Below, piece by piece: positions 43,238 to 51,881 of a stretch of 64,000 bases of DNA; the first letter of the stretch is position 1, and each line of letters opens with the position of its first letter. Both the position numbers and the translations under genes were made by a program. Under the pieces are notes generated by a model, which did no database searches, was not told where the DNA came from, and saw nothing but the letters and a program-made list of their open reading frames with translations. This DNA comes from Enterovibrio sp045679545 (lineage in GTDB: Bacteria; Pseudomonadota; Gammaproteobacteria; Enterobacterales; Vibrionaceae). The stretch covers positions 806,001-870,000 of the forward strand of contig NZ_CP166195.1 in NCBI RefSeq assembly GCF_045679545.1. The letters run 5' to 3'.

Positions 43238-43513
43238 ATGAAAAATGAACTCAACCCTGCCAAATTGTTAGCGGCGTTTGAAGTAATCATGGCGAAAGGT
43301 GAGAAGACCGAGTTTGGTAAGCATTACCGAGGCGTGGAAGCATCCACTGACTATGATGGCTACAACGTGTATCTGAAGGGGAATGGTGTAGAACTCCATA
43401 TTGGGTTTCACAACACGTATGACTTGAAGTATGACCAAGCCCATCTCAAAGACAGTTTTTTGAAGAAAATCGACAGTTTGCTTCAGGATGAACAGGCTGG
43501 TGACCATCGTTAA
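43238..43513 (+). CDS. DUF3081-family small protein
   Basis: 91 residues with the family pattern: MKNELNPAKLLAAFEVIMA, then a G-E-K-T-E-x-G-KHY stretch, DYDGYNVYLKGNGVELHIGF, HNTYDLKYD and a helical end. An AGAGG site lies before the ATG. The family is confined mostly to Vibrionaceae, Shewanella and relatives, and its function is unknown. It is a short single-gene unit ended by a strong terminator. Confidence 0.85.
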   Translation: MKNELNPAKLLAAFEVIMAKGEKTEFGKHYRGVEASTDYDGYNVYLKGNGVELHIGFHNTYDLKYDQAHLKDSFLKKIDSLLQDEQAGDHR

Positions 43514-43538
43514 AAAAGTCCGGGTAGCCGGACTTTTT
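43513..43538. terminator. Bidirectional terminator between DUF3081 and the acyltransferase
   Basis: AAAAAGTCCGG-GTAG-CCGGACTTTTT, an 11-bp stem with U tracts on both strands. Confidence 0.9.
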
Positions 43539-43566
43539 CGTTTTCACTCACATGAATGTTGCGCTA

Positions 43567-44634
43567 TCAGAGCGTTTTACTGTGCTTGAAATGGCGAGAT
43601 TGCTTGCTTTCCATTTGAACCAGAAAGCGCGTGAAGGGCAGTTTTTCCAATAAGAAAACCAGGCCAAACGAAAGTGCGATTGTCAGTGGCGCAAGCAATA
43701 GATCTTTAAGCAGGCCTTCAATGGCAAAGGCGCCAAGGAAATTAAACAAGACAATCATTACAACAAAATGTGCGACGTAAACGCCAAGTACGCGCTGGCT
43801 TAATGCTAGCGTCATGGGTGAGTTACCCCACGTTGGGTGATTGAGTAGCAGGCTAAAAATACCCATAGCCATGATAGGCGTGCCTAGTAAGAAGTCATGG
43901 GTCGCCATCCAAACATCGTATTGGCTGAGAAAAGCTCCTTCTAGCAAAATTAATGACAAACCACCCAAGAACATGGCCAGTGAAACCTTTGATGAGAACC
44001 GGATGTTTCGACGACGTAATTCAAAGCCTGCCACGACCATCAGCAAACTAAAAAAGGGACCATTACGGGTGAAGATCGGAGCATCGCCTTCCATGATAGG
44101 TTGGTAGCTTCCTGCCCCCAAGCCCCAGATATAAAGGCCTAGTGCCAATGGTACCATTAAGGATTGCTGCTTGAACCTGATGAGCAATGCCATGATGCCC
44201 AGTGCGGATAACAAGCCTGGGATGTACCAAAGGTGCACCATGCCGCCTTCAAATAGCGTATTGAGTGGCGACTCTAAGAGATAATTCCAGTATCCAGCGC
44301 GATCTGCCAGATAACCTTCGGTCATTGCCACGTCAAAGCGAAAAGGTATCAGCAGATAAATAGCACTCCACGCGAGCCAAATTGTCACTAGTGGCTTGGC
44401 ATAGTGAGCGAATGTTTCTGATGGGTGTTGGGTCAGTTTGGGTTGGGTAAAATAGCCCGTCAGTAAAAAGAAGAAAGGGACCGCAAATCGGGACAATTGG
44501 TTGATGACATCAGAGATAATATTGATGTTTTGGCTGTAGGCGTCACCACGCAAAGGCCCTGCGTGAATAATGATAACGGCAACGATGGCAAGCAGTCGTC
44601 CCATCTCCAACGATGAAATACGGGCGGAGGGCAT
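43567..44634 (-). CDS. Acyltransferase 3-family membrane protein
   Basis: 355 residues with about ten membrane helices. The start SLEMGRLLAIVAVIIIHAGP carries the helix-1 His typical of the family. Later blocks VPFFFLLTGYFTQPKL and HLWYIPGLLSALGIMALL are conserved in this family. Members O-acetylate or succinylate surface glycans. With no polysaccharide gene adjacent, the target cannot be named. Monocistronic. Confidence 0.85.
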   Translation of the reverse strand: MPSARISSLEMGRLLAIVAVIIIHAGPLRGDAYSQNINIISDVINQLSRFAVPFFFLLTGYFTQPKLTQHPSETFAHYAKPLVTIWLAWSAIYLLIPFRFDVAMTEGYLADRAGYWNYLLESPLNTLFEGGMVHLWYIPGLLSALGIMALLIRFKQQSLMVPLALGLYIWGLGAGSYQPIMEGDAPIFTRNGPFFSLLMVVAGFELRRRNIRFSSKVSLAMFLGGLSLILLEGAFLSQYDVWMATHDFLLGTPIMAMGIFSLLLNHPTWGNSPMTLALSQRVLGVYVAHFVVMIVLFNFLGAFAIEGLLKDLLLAPLTIALSFGLVFLLEKLPFTRFLVQMESKQSRHFKHSKTL

Positions 44635-45088
44635 ACAGAATCCTTAATTTTACAGCACGTGTAGACTTGCGAAAAGTGGCACTGACTATAAGGATTTGCC
44701 GGTTCAAAACTGAGTTAATAATCTCTATTTTGCGAAGTGAGTGCGCAAAGTCGTGTAACGATGATGCGTTTGGTTGAAAAGAAGCCAGTCTGTATCCACA
44801 AACAAAGTCTAAAAACTCTTTATCTCTGTCGTTTAAGATTCTTGATGACATAGCTTCTAGAGGTGACTTGGGTAAAAACGAATCAGGACCATGCAAATTA
44901 ATGATATGTCTATACGTGTATGGCGGAAAGACCTGAGGAAACGGACGAGATTTGCTCGGAAATGTGGCTAGAAATGCAGCAATGGAAACTTAAATTATCT
45001 CGCTGTGTACTACATGTTTCTTTACGCCACAACGCCTGCTATAATCTCCGCCCTTATATAAGCCAGTAATTGTTTATAGAGACGAACA
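44635..45088. other. Divergent intergenic region upstream of the second EF-G gene
   Basis: 454 bases. A 117-residue minus-strand frame overlaps the acyltransferase start and part of this gap; it has no ribosome site and is not called. The fusA-like promoter is at its right end. Confidence 0.45.
45037..45045 (+). promoter_or_regulatory. Extended -10 promoter of the second EF-G gene
   Basis: TGCTATAAT, a perfect extended -10 element, 44 bases upstream of the ATG. The -35 region is weak (TTTCTT-like), as allowed with an extended -10. Confidence 0.6.
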
Positions 45089-47176
45089 ATGACAGATCTA
45101 AGTAAATACAGAAACATTGGTATTTTCGCGCACGTTGATGCGGGTAAAACCACGACCACAGAGCGTATCTTGAAGCTTACAGGTACTATCCACAAACTTG
45201 GTGAAGTTCACGATGGTGAATCGACTACCGACTTTATGGAGCAGGAAGCTGAGCGTGGTATTACCATCCAGTCAGCAGCAGTAAGCTGTTTCTGGAAAGG
45301 CTACCGCTTCAACGTTATCGATACTCCGGGACACGTTGACTTCACCGTTGAAGTATACCGTTCACTGAAAGTACTCGATGGCGGTATCGGTGTTTTCTGT
45401 GGTTCTGGTGGTGTTGAGCCTCAGTCAGAAACCAACTGGCGTTACGCGAATGATTCAGAAGTTGCACGTATCATTTTCGTAAACAAACTAGACCGTATGG
45501 GTGCAGACTTCCTAAACGTTGTTGATCAAATCAAAAACGTGCTAGGTGCAGTACCACTAATCATGACACTGCCAATCGGCCGTGAAGATGATTTCGTTGG
45601 TGTTGTAGACGTTCTTGACCGTAAAGCATACATTTGGGATGACTCAGGTCTTCCTGAAAACTACACCGTTACCGACGTTCCTGCGGACATGGTTGACGAC
45701 GTTGAAATGTACCGTGAAGAGATGATCGAAACTGCTGTAGAGCAAGACGATGATCTGATGATGGCATACATGGATGGTGTTGAGCCTTCAATGGAAGACA
45801 TCAAGCGTTGTATCCGTGCGGGTACGCGTACTTGTACGTTCTTCCCAACGTTCTGTGGTTCAGCGTTCAAGAACAAAGGCATGCAGCTAGTTCTTGATGC
45901 AGTTGTTGATTACCTACCTTCTCCTACAGAAGTAGATCCACAGCCACTGACCGATCCTGAAACTGGTGAGCAAAACGGCGAATTCGCTATCGTTTCTGCT
46001 GACGAGCCTTTGAAAGCACTTGCATTCAAAATCATGGACGACCGTTTCGGTGCCCTAACCTTTATTCGTATCTACTCTGGTGTGATGAAGAAGGGTGATA
46101 CCATTCTTAACAGTGCGACTGGTAAGACTGAACGTATCGGCCGTATGGTTGAGATGCAAGCTAACGATCGTAACGAACTGACTACTGCACAGGCGGGTGA
46201 CATCATCGCTGTTGTTGGTATGAAGAACGTTAAGACTGGTCACACTCTGTGTGATGTTAAGCACGAATGTACGCTTGAGCCAATGATCTTCCCTGTTCCT
46301 GTAATCTCAATCGCTGTTGCTCCTAAAGACAAAGGCGGTTCTGAGAAAATGGGTATCGCGATCGGTAAAATGGTTGCAGAAGATCCAACGTTCCAAGTTG
46401 AAACTGATGAAGAGACTGGCGAAACCATCCTGAAAGGTATGGGTGAGCTTCACCTAGACATCAAAGTAGACATCCTGAAGCGTACTTACGGCGTAGACCT
46501 TATTGTTGGTCAGCCTCAGGTTGCTTACCGTGAAACTATCACCAAGCCTGTTGAAGATAGCTACACGCATAAGAAACAGTCTGGTGGTTCTGGTCAGTTC
46601 GGTAAAATTGATTACCGTATCAAGCCAGGCGAACCAAACACTGGCTTCAAATTCAACTCTGTGGTTGTTGGCGGTAACGTTCCTAAAGAATTCTGGCCTG
46701 CAATCGAGAAAGGTTTTGCATCAATGATGCAAACTGGTCCACTAGCTGGTTTCCCAGTTTTGGACGTTGAAGTTGAGCTTTACGACGGTGGCTTCCACGC
46801 AGTCGATTCATCTGCAATTGCATTTGAAATCGCAGCGAAAGGTGCATTCCGTCAGTCTATGCCTAAAGCGGGTCCTCAGCTTCTTGAGCCAATCATGGCT
46901 GTTGACGTGTTCACGCCAGAAGACCACGTAGGTGACGTAATCGGTGACCTTAACCGTCGTCGCGGCATGATCAAAGATCAGCAAGCTGGTGTTACTGGTG
47001 TTCGCATCAAGGGTGACGTACCACTTTCAGAAATGTTTGGTTACATCGGTACCCTGCGTACCATGACATCAGGCCGTGGCCAGTTCTCTATGGAGTTCGC
47101 TCGCTACGCTGCATGTCCAAACAACGTTGCTGAAAAAGTGATCGCTGATCAAAAAGAGAAAAACGCTAAGAAGTAA
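45089..47176 (+). CDS. fusA: Elongation factor G, second-copy type
   Basis: 695 residues. GTPase motifs AHVDAGKTTTTE, RGITIQSAAV, DTPGHVDFT and NKLDRMGAD are intact, followed by domains II to V (GGSGQFGKIDYRIKPG in IV, TSGRGQFSMEFARYA in V). It stands alone, not in the rpsL-rpsG-fusA-tuf operon, so it is presumably the second EF-G carried by many Vibrionaceae. Whether it does translocation or ribosome recycling cannot be decided from sequence alone. It uses codons typical of highly expressed genes (CGT, GGT, AAC), unlike most neighbours. The upstream extended -10 and strong terminator make a compact unit. Confidence 0.9.
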   Translation: MTDLSKYRNIGIFAHVDAGKTTTTERILKLTGTIHKLGEVHDGESTTDFMEQEAERGITIQSAAVSCFWKGYRFNVIDTPGHVDFTVEVYRSLKVLDGGIGVFCGSGGVEPQSETNWRYANDSEVARIIFVNKLDRMGADFLNVVDQIKNVLGAVPLIMTLPIGREDDFVGVVDVLDRKAYIWDDSGLPENYTVTDVPADMVDDVEMYREEMIETAVEQDDDLMMAYMDGVEPSMEDIKRCIRAGTRTCTFFPTFCGSAFKNKGMQLVLDAVVDYLPSPTEVDPQPLTDPETGEQNGEFAIVSADEPLKALAFKIMDDRFGALTFIRIYSGVMKKGDTILNSATGKTERIGRMVEMQANDRNELTTAQAGDIIAVVGMKNVKTGHTLCDVKHECTLEPMIFPVPVISIAVAPKDKGGSEKMGIAIGKMVAEDPTFQVETDEETGETILKGMGELHLDIKVDILKRTYGVDLIVGQPQVAYRETITKPVEDSYTHKKQSGGSGQFGKIDYRIKPGEPNTGFKFNSVVVGGNVPKEFWPAIEKGFASMMQTGPLAGFPVLDVEVELYDGGFHAVDSSAIAFEIAAKGAFRQSMPKAGPQLLEPIMAVDVFTPEDHVGDVIGDLNRRRGMIKDQQAGVTGVRIKGDVPLSEMFGYIGTLRTMTSGRGQFSMEFARYAACPNNVAEKVIADQKEKNAKK

Positions 47177-47197
47177 TTCTTAACGTCTCTTAAAAAC

Positions 47198-47232
47198 AAA
47201 CCCCGCATGCGTAAGCCTGCGGGGTTTTTGTT
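47198..47232. terminator. Terminator after the EF-G gene
   Basis: AAACCCCGCA and TGCGGGGTTT with a 10-base loop, then TTGTTTTT. It also serves the convergent DUF302 gene. Confidence 0.9.
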
Positions 47233-47265
47233 TTTGAAACCAAGAAATATACTGAGGATAATTCG

Positions 47266-47730
47266 TTATTGAGCTGAAGGTTGGGTGGCGAGTTTTGCTA
47301 GAGAAACCAGCGCTTTTTCTACTTTTTTAACCGACATTCCGCAGTCTTCAATATGATGACGCTCTGCCATATAAGTAGGGTTGTTGTACCCTAGCCACAC
47401 TTTTCCTTCCGCATCTTCCCAGATCAGTGCTTTTTGAGGAAGGTCGATACCCGCCGTTTGGTTACATACCATCATGGGCGTACCAACTTTAGGGTTTCCA
47501 AAAATAACTAACTCAGTTGGGCGTAATGCCAATCCTGCTTTTTGTGCTCCTTCTGCGTGATTTACGCGTCCGATAACATTGAGTCCACGGGCTTTGGCGG
47601 CGACGATCAGACGTTCTGTCGTAATGGGAACACTGTATTGGCTTTGAACCTGAACCATACCTTCCTGTGCGAGCGAAGGAACGGCGATGAAAGCAGCCAA
47701 GAGTGTTAAAAGTCCGAAATTCAATTTCAT
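47266..47730 (-). CDS. Secreted DUF302-family protein
   Basis: 154 residues. Signal peptide MKLNFGLLTLLAAFIAVPSLA, then the DUF302 domain: LRPTELVIFGNPKVGTPMM, GIDLPQKALIWEDAEGKVWL and GYNNPTYMAERHHI. The DUF302 fold is a small alpha/beta sandwich found alone or with redox modules; its function is not established. It probably acts in the periplasm. Monocistronic. Confidence 0.88.
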   Translation of the reverse strand: MKLNFGLLTLLAAFIAVPSLAQEGMVQVQSQYSVPITTERLIVAAKARGLNVIGRVNHAEGAQKAGLALRPTELVIFGNPKVGTPMMVCNQTAGIDLPQKALIWEDAEGKVWLGYNNPTYMAERHHIEDCGMSVKKVEKALVSLAKLATQPSAQ

Positions 47731-48007
47731 AGTCGAATCCTTATTGCGAATACCTTAACGATAAAGCGAATAAACTAAGGCGCTACACACTCTGTCCTGA
47801 GTAGTGTAGAACTGCATGCCGACACATAAAGACTAGCAAATTGTGCAGAATGTCACTGAAGCTATTGGCCTAATCAAAGGATTGACGCAAGAAAAATACG
47901 ATAAATGACGATATTTATTACGTTCTCTATTGAACTCGCTGAAATGCGGCAAGAGCGACTGAGTGTAAACGCACACAGTAAATCGACAGCTAGATCGAAG
48001 TTACGTA

Positions 48008-48916
48008 TCAAGGCAAAGGGAGCGGATGGGGAATTGGACGTAGATATCGCAACGAGAAACTGAGCTTTTGGTGACAAGGTTTGATAGATAAGTTAGCGGT
48101 ACTACGTTCTTCGTTGGTCATCGGACGCGCATGAAAGGGAGATACACTCGTTTGTATAAAAAGCTCTGAAATTACGCCTACGTCGCAGGCGAGCACATTA
48201 AAATAGGCCTGTCGTGTTTTTATCGGTAGTGCTTGCGTTCCTTGTCCGTCTTGTAGCCATATGTGAACGCCTGTTTGTGTCAAAGAGATCAACCATTTGT
48301 TAAATGCTGATGGGGAAAGCGTTCCGCTTGCAAATACACTAATGGCGAGAGGTTTATCTAGCTTGGAAGTAAAGTGCGTGAGCTGCTGTTTCAATACTTG
48401 CTGTGATGCAGGAGTGCGAAAGTAATAGTCAGACAGTTCCATAGGCAGATAGTAGCCCTGAACGTTGTTGGTGTTCGCACTCACCCAAGTCTGCCAAGCG
48501 GAGAGAGTTTTAGCATTCTTATCAAGCAGCATGTCCAAATATTTCGCTTGCTGGTTTGCGGGCTGATCAATACGAGAGAAATACTCCGGGTCAGCATATA
48601 GCCCTAACCAGACAGGCGAACGTTGAGTCCACATTTGCATTCGCTGAGCCAGCCAGCCGTTTGTTTCTCCAAACGTCTCATCACCGTATTGGACCCACTG
48701 AATAACGCCACTTTCTATCCCAATACCGCGCAGAGAATCAAGGTTCGCTGCCCACTCGCGGTCGGTAAGCTGCTTATCCATATTCAACGGCTGATAGTAT
48801 ACAGTGCTTGCGCTCGCAAAGGACACACTTGTTAGTAGTGCCAGTAAAGCCGCAACATAAAGGCATCTTCTGTATTTGTTTTGGGGTAGAAATCGCTGTC
48901 TATGATGTGCTGCCAT
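48008..48916 (-). CDS. ybcH: DUF4434 periplasmic protein, YbcH-like, of the NGR polysaccharide locus
   Basis: 302 residues. The signal segment CLYVAALLALLTSVSFASA precedes STVYYQPLNMDKQLTDREW. The DUF4434 TIM-barrel-like pattern follows (GVIQWVQYGDE, VWLGLYADPEYF, VQGYYLPMELSDYYF), resembling glycoside-hydrolase-related folds. The only ATG that supplies the signal peptide lies inside the nfrA end, an 85-base overlap in another frame, and has GAGG upstream. In E. coli the nfrB-nfrA operon ends with ybcH, and gene order here is the same. It may trim, bind or help secrete the polymer; that is inferred. Confidence 0.7.
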   Translation of the reverse strand: MAAHHRQRFLPQNKYRRCLYVAALLALLTSVSFASASTVYYQPLNMDKQLTDREWAANLDSLRGIGIESGVIQWVQYGDETFGETNGWLAQRMQMWTQRSPVWLGLYADPEYFSRIDQPANQQAKYLDMLLDKNAKTLSAWQTWVSANTNNVQGYYLPMELSDYYFRTPASQQVLKQQLTHFTSKLDKPLAISVFASGTLSPSAFNKWLISLTQTGVHIWLQDGQGTQALPIKTRQAYFNVLACDVGVISELFIQTSVSPFHARPMTNEERSTANLSIKPCHQKLSFSLRYLRPIPHPLPLP

Positions 48917-51879
48917 TCGAGATCAACCTCAAGGTCGTGGTTGTAACCATGATATTTGTTATAGCCCCATTGGCTTAGCCACCCAACGCCTAAGCCTGCG
49001 CGAAAGTCACTGCGTGTCACTGAGTTGTCAGTGGTGCGGTTTTCGTCTTGGTCCGCTTGTAAAAAGGAGTAAGCACGGAGCCGGTGTTGGTTGTCATATT
49101 TTATGGGAAATACCGGCCCAACGTCATAACGTCCATAAAGCAGTCGCTGATTTCTCCCGAGATACTGAAAAATATCCAAATACAGACTTTGGTGCCACCA
49201 GTAATCCACGCCACTTTGCCAGTATTTATTCATGCCCAGGTGAGCGAGTGGGTCACCATAAATGCGAATATAGCCATTGGTGTCTTTGTCCCCATCAAGT
49301 TGATGGCGTAAGCCCAGTGCGACATTCAAATCGTAGGTAGGCAGTGGCCGCCAAGAAAGACCTATATCCAGTTCTTTGGTGTCAAAGGGGGTATCTTCGC
49401 CAGAAGAAAGCCAAGCTAGTTTGAATGAAAGGCTGTTCGCTCCGTTGTCATGATTAAGTAGGGTGCGCTGCGCTTCACCAAGTAAAAATCGATTTTGGTC
49501 GGCGGTGAACAGCGTGCTCTCAGCATTTCGGGCGTCGTTCCCTCCCGTCTCGCTAATACTGAATTGCCAACGGTTGTCGACTTGCTTGTTTTGTGACTGC
49601 AAGTAGACCAATTTCTGCTTATCTGATGCACTTGGGGAGTCGCTCAATGGGTCAATGAGTTTTGCATATTGTGCTTTTGCATCCGCGTTTAGGCCTAGGC
49701 GAGAATAGCCTATCGCCAACTGATGTTCGGCTTGAAACAGGGCTTCACTATCCAGCGATGGTATGGATTGTTCCAGCAATCTGACCGCCCGTTCGGTGTC
49801 CGTTGGGAACAAGATGTAAGCCAACTCTGCCTTGTATGTGGCATCATCAGGATGTTGTGCGATTTGTGTTTCGTAAAATTCGATGAGCTTATCTTGCTCT
49901 CCCGACGCGTTATAAAGTCGAGAGTAAAGATCATCAATATAGACAGAATCAAAGCGACTATCTGCTTGTTGCAGCCTTAACTCTGCCGTTGAATATTGAT
50001 GACGGCTGATCGCGATATTAACGCCAAGTAACCACCAGTCTTCACTTTGTTGTAAGTCAGCTGCATTCCACCATGTGTCCGCTTTTTCATAGGCGCCGGT
50101 ATGGTAAAAATTCTGCGCAATATAGAACTTCATATTGGGGGATAATTGGTCTTCGGGCATGAGTAGCCAATAGCTCAGTGCTTTCTCTGGTTGGTCGGTG
50201 ACGGTGTAGAGATACCCAAAATAGAAAAGGTCATGTTTGTCTGGTTGTTGTGCGTGTGCTTTTTCTAGGTAGGCCAACGCTTTGTTAGGATCTGTTTGAT
50301 AGATACAGTAAGCCAAGACGCGATATGCGAAGCTACTTTCTGGCTGGGTTAGCGCCTTTTGGGCAACATCACAAGCATCGTTGTTGACCCAGAGATTTGC
50401 CAAGTGTTGCGCCGACACGGGTTGGTCATTAAATTGTTTGATCTCATTGGGGTTGAAGTAAGCAGGGTGATCGGCATAGAGCGCCAATAATCGATCGAGC
50501 TGAGTGCGCTGATAAGCCTCGCTGCGTAATTTGCGCAGTGAATCATGAATCAGCGCAATGGAGCGTCTGGGCGAAAGGTGTTCAATCGCAAGCGTAGTGG
50601 CAATATCGAGAGCTTCAACGTCACCAGTTTTTAGAAATAACTGATACCAAGTATCTACTGCCTCTTTGAAATGGCCACTTCGTTGTTGAGCGGTGGCGAG
50701 CAACATGTATTCGTTTAGGTTTTGCGGCCGATCTAAAAGCGCAATTTGTTTTTGATCTTGCTGCTCGCGATGGTAAAGATTAGCGAGAATTTTGCGTTGC
50801 TGTTGAATTAGCACGTCATCGCTGAATAACTGAGACTCAATAGCATCAGTTTGTCCGAGTTTTTCGGCGAGATAGAGCCAGTTCTCTGGGTCTTCTTTGG
50901 GGCTACAAGATTGAAATCGTTCATTGGCGATGTCTAGTTGATTGAGTTCAGCATACAGCGAAATGTTCGCGATGCAGTTAATGCCTGCGGGACTCGCCGC
51001 TGCGATAGCACTTTTCAAGTCATTGTCTCTAATGGCCAACTCAAATTTCTTTTTGTAGTCCGCATTGGTGAGCGAATGGTGCGTAGTAAGCCATTCATAT
51101 TGCACTCTGGCGGTTGAAATATCGTTATCTTCGACAAGGTTCTCGATGTGCTGACGAACAATGCCTTCACTGCTTTTCAGTGCTGGCAGTTCATTGGCTA
51201 ACGCGAGCGCTTGCGGGACATTGCCTTTGGCGAGATAACTCAGCCCCAACAGCAGCCGAAGCCGTTCGTTAAGATCTCCTTCTTGGCGCTGAATAGCGGC
51301 AATGGACGATATAGTTCGATCAAAATCGTCGAGTTCAAACGCCTTCTCTGCTTCATAGGCCAAGATGTCAGCGGATTTCATCTCGCTAGGTAACTCTCGC
51401 GCCCAATCAAGCGCTTGTGTCGCACCTTTCGCGGTTTCTAATTGGTAAAGGTAGCTTAAGGTCAGTTTGTCTTTTTCCTCTGCCGTCAATCCATTGAGTA
51501 AGGCAATGAATTGCACCGAGGTCAGGGTATTGTTTTCTTTGAGTTGCTGATTCCGCAAAGCGAAAAGGAGGCCTTCGCGTTGCTCGTTGGGTATCAGATT
51601 AAGTACCTGCTCTGCTTTTGCATAGTTAGCGGCTTTGGTTAGCAGCAAATATTGATAGCGAAGAAAAGGAAGGTGTTCCGGCGTGATATTGAGAGCTTTC
51701 TCGATTTCCTCTTCTGCCTCCGTATAGCGATGCTGTTTTTCCAATTCAAAGGCTTTGTCGACATACGGATAGGTTCTAAACTCACTAAATTCGCTGAGGC
51801 CTTCCATGATGAGTGCAGACCCGTAGGCATTTAGTACAAATAAGTAGCTGACAATAATCAGTAGTAAGCGTTTCATCAT
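48832..51879 (-). CDS. nfrA: NfrA-type outer-membrane exporter with TPR repeats
   Basis: 1015 residues. Signal peptide MMKRLLLIIVSYLFVLNAYG; tetratricopeptide-like repeats from about 35 to 740 (EAEEEIEKALNITPEHLPFL, PNKALAYLEKAHAQQPDKH); then a beta-barrel of about 250 residues ending LRLYWHY, with the C-terminal aromatic residue typical of outer-membrane barrels. E. coli NfrA, the phage N4 receptor, has the same plan and about the same length. It exports the polymer made by NfrB. It starts 2 bases after the nfrB stop. Confidence 0.85.
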   Translation of the reverse strand: MMKRLLLIIVSYLFVLNAYGSALIMEGLSEFSEFRTYPYVDKAFELEKQHRYTEAEEEIEKALNITPEHLPFLRYQYLLLTKAANYAKAEQVLNLIPNEQREGLLFALRNQQLKENNTLTSVQFIALLNGLTAEEKDKLTLSYLYQLETAKGATQALDWARELPSEMKSADILAYEAEKAFELDDFDRTISSIAAIQRQEGDLNERLRLLLGLSYLAKGNVPQALALANELPALKSSEGIVRQHIENLVEDNDISTARVQYEWLTTHHSLTNADYKKKFELAIRDNDLKSAIAAASPAGINCIANISLYAELNQLDIANERFQSCSPKEDPENWLYLAEKLGQTDAIESQLFSDDVLIQQQRKILANLYHREQQDQKQIALLDRPQNLNEYMLLATAQQRSGHFKEAVDTWYQLFLKTGDVEALDIATTLAIEHLSPRRSIALIHDSLRKLRSEAYQRTQLDRLLALYADHPAYFNPNEIKQFNDQPVSAQHLANLWVNNDACDVAQKALTQPESSFAYRVLAYCIYQTDPNKALAYLEKAHAQQPDKHDLFYFGYLYTVTDQPEKALSYWLLMPEDQLSPNMKFYIAQNFYHTGAYEKADTWWNAADLQQSEDWWLLGVNIAISRHQYSTAELRLQQADSRFDSVYIDDLYSRLYNASGEQDKLIEFYETQIAQHPDDATYKAELAYILFPTDTERAVRLLEQSIPSLDSEALFQAEHQLAIGYSRLGLNADAKAQYAKLIDPLSDSPSASDKQKLVYLQSQNKQVDNRWQFSISETGGNDARNAESTLFTADQNRFLLGEAQRTLLNHDNGANSLSFKLAWLSSGEDTPFDTKELDIGLSWRPLPTYDLNVALGLRHQLDGDKDTNGYIRIYGDPLAHLGMNKYWQSGVDYWWHQSLYLDIFQYLGRNQRLLYGRYDVGPVFPIKYDNQHRLRAYSFLQADQDENRTTDNSVTRSDFRAGLGVGWLSQWGYNKYHGYNHDLEVDLEWQHIIDSDFYPKTNTEDAFMLRLYWHY

Positions 51880-51881
51880 GC

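Noticed and set aside
44543..44896. 117-residue minus-strand frame upstream of the acyltransferase gene
   Set aside because: It overlaps the acyltransferase N-terminus by about 90 bases, lacks a ribosome site and has no family pattern.
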